Shown here one piece after another: positions 5,103-6,053 of a DNA stretch of 6,053 bases. The translations under genes and the position numbers were made by a program. The stretch is from an uncultured Eubacteriales bacterium. Its GTDB lineage: Bacteria; Bacillota; Clostridia; Lachnospirales; Lachnospiraceae. The stretch covers positions 1 to 6,053 of the forward strand of contig ONXW01000227.1 of NCBI GenBank assembly GCA_900321915.1, read 5' to 3'. How positions within the stretch are numbered: the stretch's first letter is position 1; the number at the start of each line of letters is the position of its first letter. The notes beneath the pieces are model-generated. The model saw only the letters and a list, made by a program, of their open reading frames with translations. It was not told the origin of the DNA and did no database searches.

Positions 5103-5194
5103 GGCAGGGTGAACAGCCTGGCAGGAAAGATGGCAAGTTAAAGCGGCCGTTCAGTTTCCGGTGAAGGGGAAACCGCACGGCCGGAACAAAGAAA
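5103..5194. repeat. Intergenic structured repeat, copy 2
   Basis: Second unit, ending two bases from the stop codon of the minus-strand acetyltransferase gene. The hairpin is kept: CGGCCGTTC (5144-5152) with GCACGGCCG (5175-5183), one internal mismatch, then GTTTCC (5154-5159) with GGAAAC (5168-5173). Compared with copy 1, pair T5020-A5051 is replaced by C5148-G5179, and the T5029/G5042 wobble by T5157-A5170. On the minus strand the repeats form the immediate 3' flank of the acetyltransferase gene. Confidence 0.8.
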
Positions 5195-5196
5195 TC

Positions 5197-6053
5197 TCAG
5201 TAAATCCAGTACTCCAGGCGTTCTGTCACCCGGAATCCTGCCTTCTGGTACAGCCTGACGGCAGGAGTATTGTCTGCGCTGACATGGAGGAATACTTTTC
5301 TGATTCCCTGAGAGGCAAGAAAAGTGAGTACCATGGACAGGGCGTTATCGCCAAGGCCTTTTCCTCTAAGGGAAGGGGCGATCTCGAAGCCGTAGAAGCA
5401 GGCGGCGTCTGCCTCACGAAGAATTCTGCAGGTACCGGCCTGCACCGGCGCCGAAGCAGTTTCAGTTCCGGCGGCCGAAATCCCTGTCCGATCGGCAGTT
5501 TCCCCTTCTTCCCCCTCATCCTGCAGGTAAAATGTAAAACGAATGCCGCCCGTCCCGTCTTCTTCCGCGACCATGGAGAGATGGCAGCAGGGCAGTTCCG
5601 GGGAAGAATGCTTCTGTTCCGGGGAAGAAAGCTCTCCGGCAGAATCATCATCCACAGAAATCTCCCGCTCCATCCGGTATTCCTCCGAGAGGGGCTCCGC
5701 GCCCAGCGCTTCCAGCGCGGCGCGGCTCTCATCATCGTCACTGCGGAGGGGGAAAAGCATGTCTGTATCGCCCAGGTAATCCGCGGCAGCATTGACAAGC
5801 TTCTCAAAAAATCCGAGGCGGCGGAATTCCGGAGCGGTAAAGCCGATACATTCTGCATCATCCTCCTCCCCGCGGATCACCGCGAGGACAGACAGAAGCC
5901 GGCCGGAGACATTTTCCAGGAGAAGGAAGGCGTCGGTGTAGTCTTCCCAGGGGAAGGCAGGGCAGGCGTGATGGCTGCCGCATGCCTCGGTAAGGGCGCG
6001 GACTTCCCCTGCCAGGGGGTCGGAAAGTTGTTTGATATGACGGATTTGAGTGG
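5197..6053 (-). CDS. Tandem-domain GNAT acetyltransferase, 5'-truncated by window edge
   Basis: Predicted acetyl-CoA-dependent N-acetyltransferase of unknown substrate. The frame is open to the right edge (first full codon at 6051, taken as residue 1), and the GTG at 5880 is internal, so at least 284 residues are encoded. Two GNAT halves are visible. The N-terminal one includes strands FLLLENV and LLSVLAVIRG (about 41-61), then GFTAPEFRRLGFFEKLV (about 70-86), a degenerate acetyl-CoA loop without the usual R-x-x-G-x-G spelling. The C-terminal one has a complete loop, APSLRGKGLG (about 225-234), and motif B with NTPAVRLYQKAGF (about 261-273), Tyr268 a likely general acid. An acidic, Ser-rich stretch joins them, and the second domain carries a low-complexity Glu/Gly/Thr/Ala insertion (about 179-203). 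The second half is probably catalytic and the first structural (inference). The gene converges on relQ; its promoter is outside the window. Confidence 0.88.
   Translation of the reverse strand, partial: TQIRHIKQLSDPLAGEVRALTEACGSHHACPAFPWEDYTDAFLLLENVSGRLLSVLAVIRGEEDDAECIGFTAPEFRRLGFFEKLVNAAADYLGDTDMLFPLRSDDDESRAALEALGAEPLSEEYRMEREISVDDDSAGELSSPEQKHSSPELPCCHLSMVAEEDGTGGIRFTFYLQDEGEEGETADRTGISAAGTETASAPVQAGTCRILREADAACFYGFEIAPSLRGKGLGDNALSMVLTFLASQGIRKVFLHVSADNTPAVRLYQKAGFRVTERLEYWIY

Noticed and set aside
4969..5178. Minus-strand short ORF (69 codons) in the repeat region
   Set aside because: The 128-bp period is not a multiple of three, so the two repeat copies are read in different frames; conservation follows RNA pairing rather than codons.
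4926..5194. Repeat region as a CRISPR array
   Set aside because: Units are 92 bp with internal divergence and only two to three copies; no short identical repeats with unique spacers and no cas genes.

Overview
The window reads as a chromosomal stretch of a fairly GC-rich Gram-positive anaerobe, most likely a Clostridia/Lachnospiraceae member of the Bacillota. This is inferred from gene content and style: an HPr with both His15 and regulatory Ser46, a folate-type ECF S component behind a tetrahydrofolate (THF) riboswitch, a cobalamin-dependent methionine synthase without the C-terminal activation domain, a stand-alone small alarmone synthetase, and strong Shine-Dalgarno sites. No database search was possible, so species and family placement is inference. 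No rRNA, tRNA, CRISPR array, IS element or phage gene is visible.

Layout. (1) Positions 1-1886 (+): 3' two-thirds or more of metH, entering from the left edge; it carries an unusual repetitive Gly/Ala/Ser/Pro/Thr/Asn linker. (2) 1887-1976: short AT-rich spacer with an inverted repeat, a 15-bp direct repeat and an extended -10 promoter. (3) 1977-2255 (+): ptsH (HPr). (4) 2256-2467: leader of the next gene, holding a THF riboswitch aptamer and an intrinsic terminator whose 3' arm contains the ribosome binding site. (5) 2468-3028 (+): folT-like membrane protein. (6) 3029-3254: hairpin, strong extended -10 promoter and a structured leader. (7) 3255-4070 (+): Mrp/NBP35-type P-loop ATPase. (8) 4119-4856 (+): relQ-type (p)ppGpp synthetase, probably in one transcript with mrp. 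(9) 4857-5196: 340-bp non-coding gap between convergent genes, with one very strong hairpin and a tandem pair of 92-bp units at 128-bp period plus a partial third copy. (10) 5197-6053 (-): tandem-domain GNAT acetyltransferase running off the right edge.

Functional links. MetH consumes 5-methyl-THF and FolT should supply folate precursors to the energy-coupling module; the riboswitch would shut off folT when reduced folate is plentiful, so the left third has a folate/one-carbon flavour, with HPr (sugar transport and catabolite control) between them. Mrp (Fe-S cluster carrier/ATPase) and RelQ (alarmone synthesis) form a separate unit with its own promoter.

The most unusual items are the structured intergenic repeat at 4926-5194, whose two copies keep the same long hairpin through a compensatory base-pair change, and the compact riboswitch/terminator/RBS arrangement at 2269-2468.
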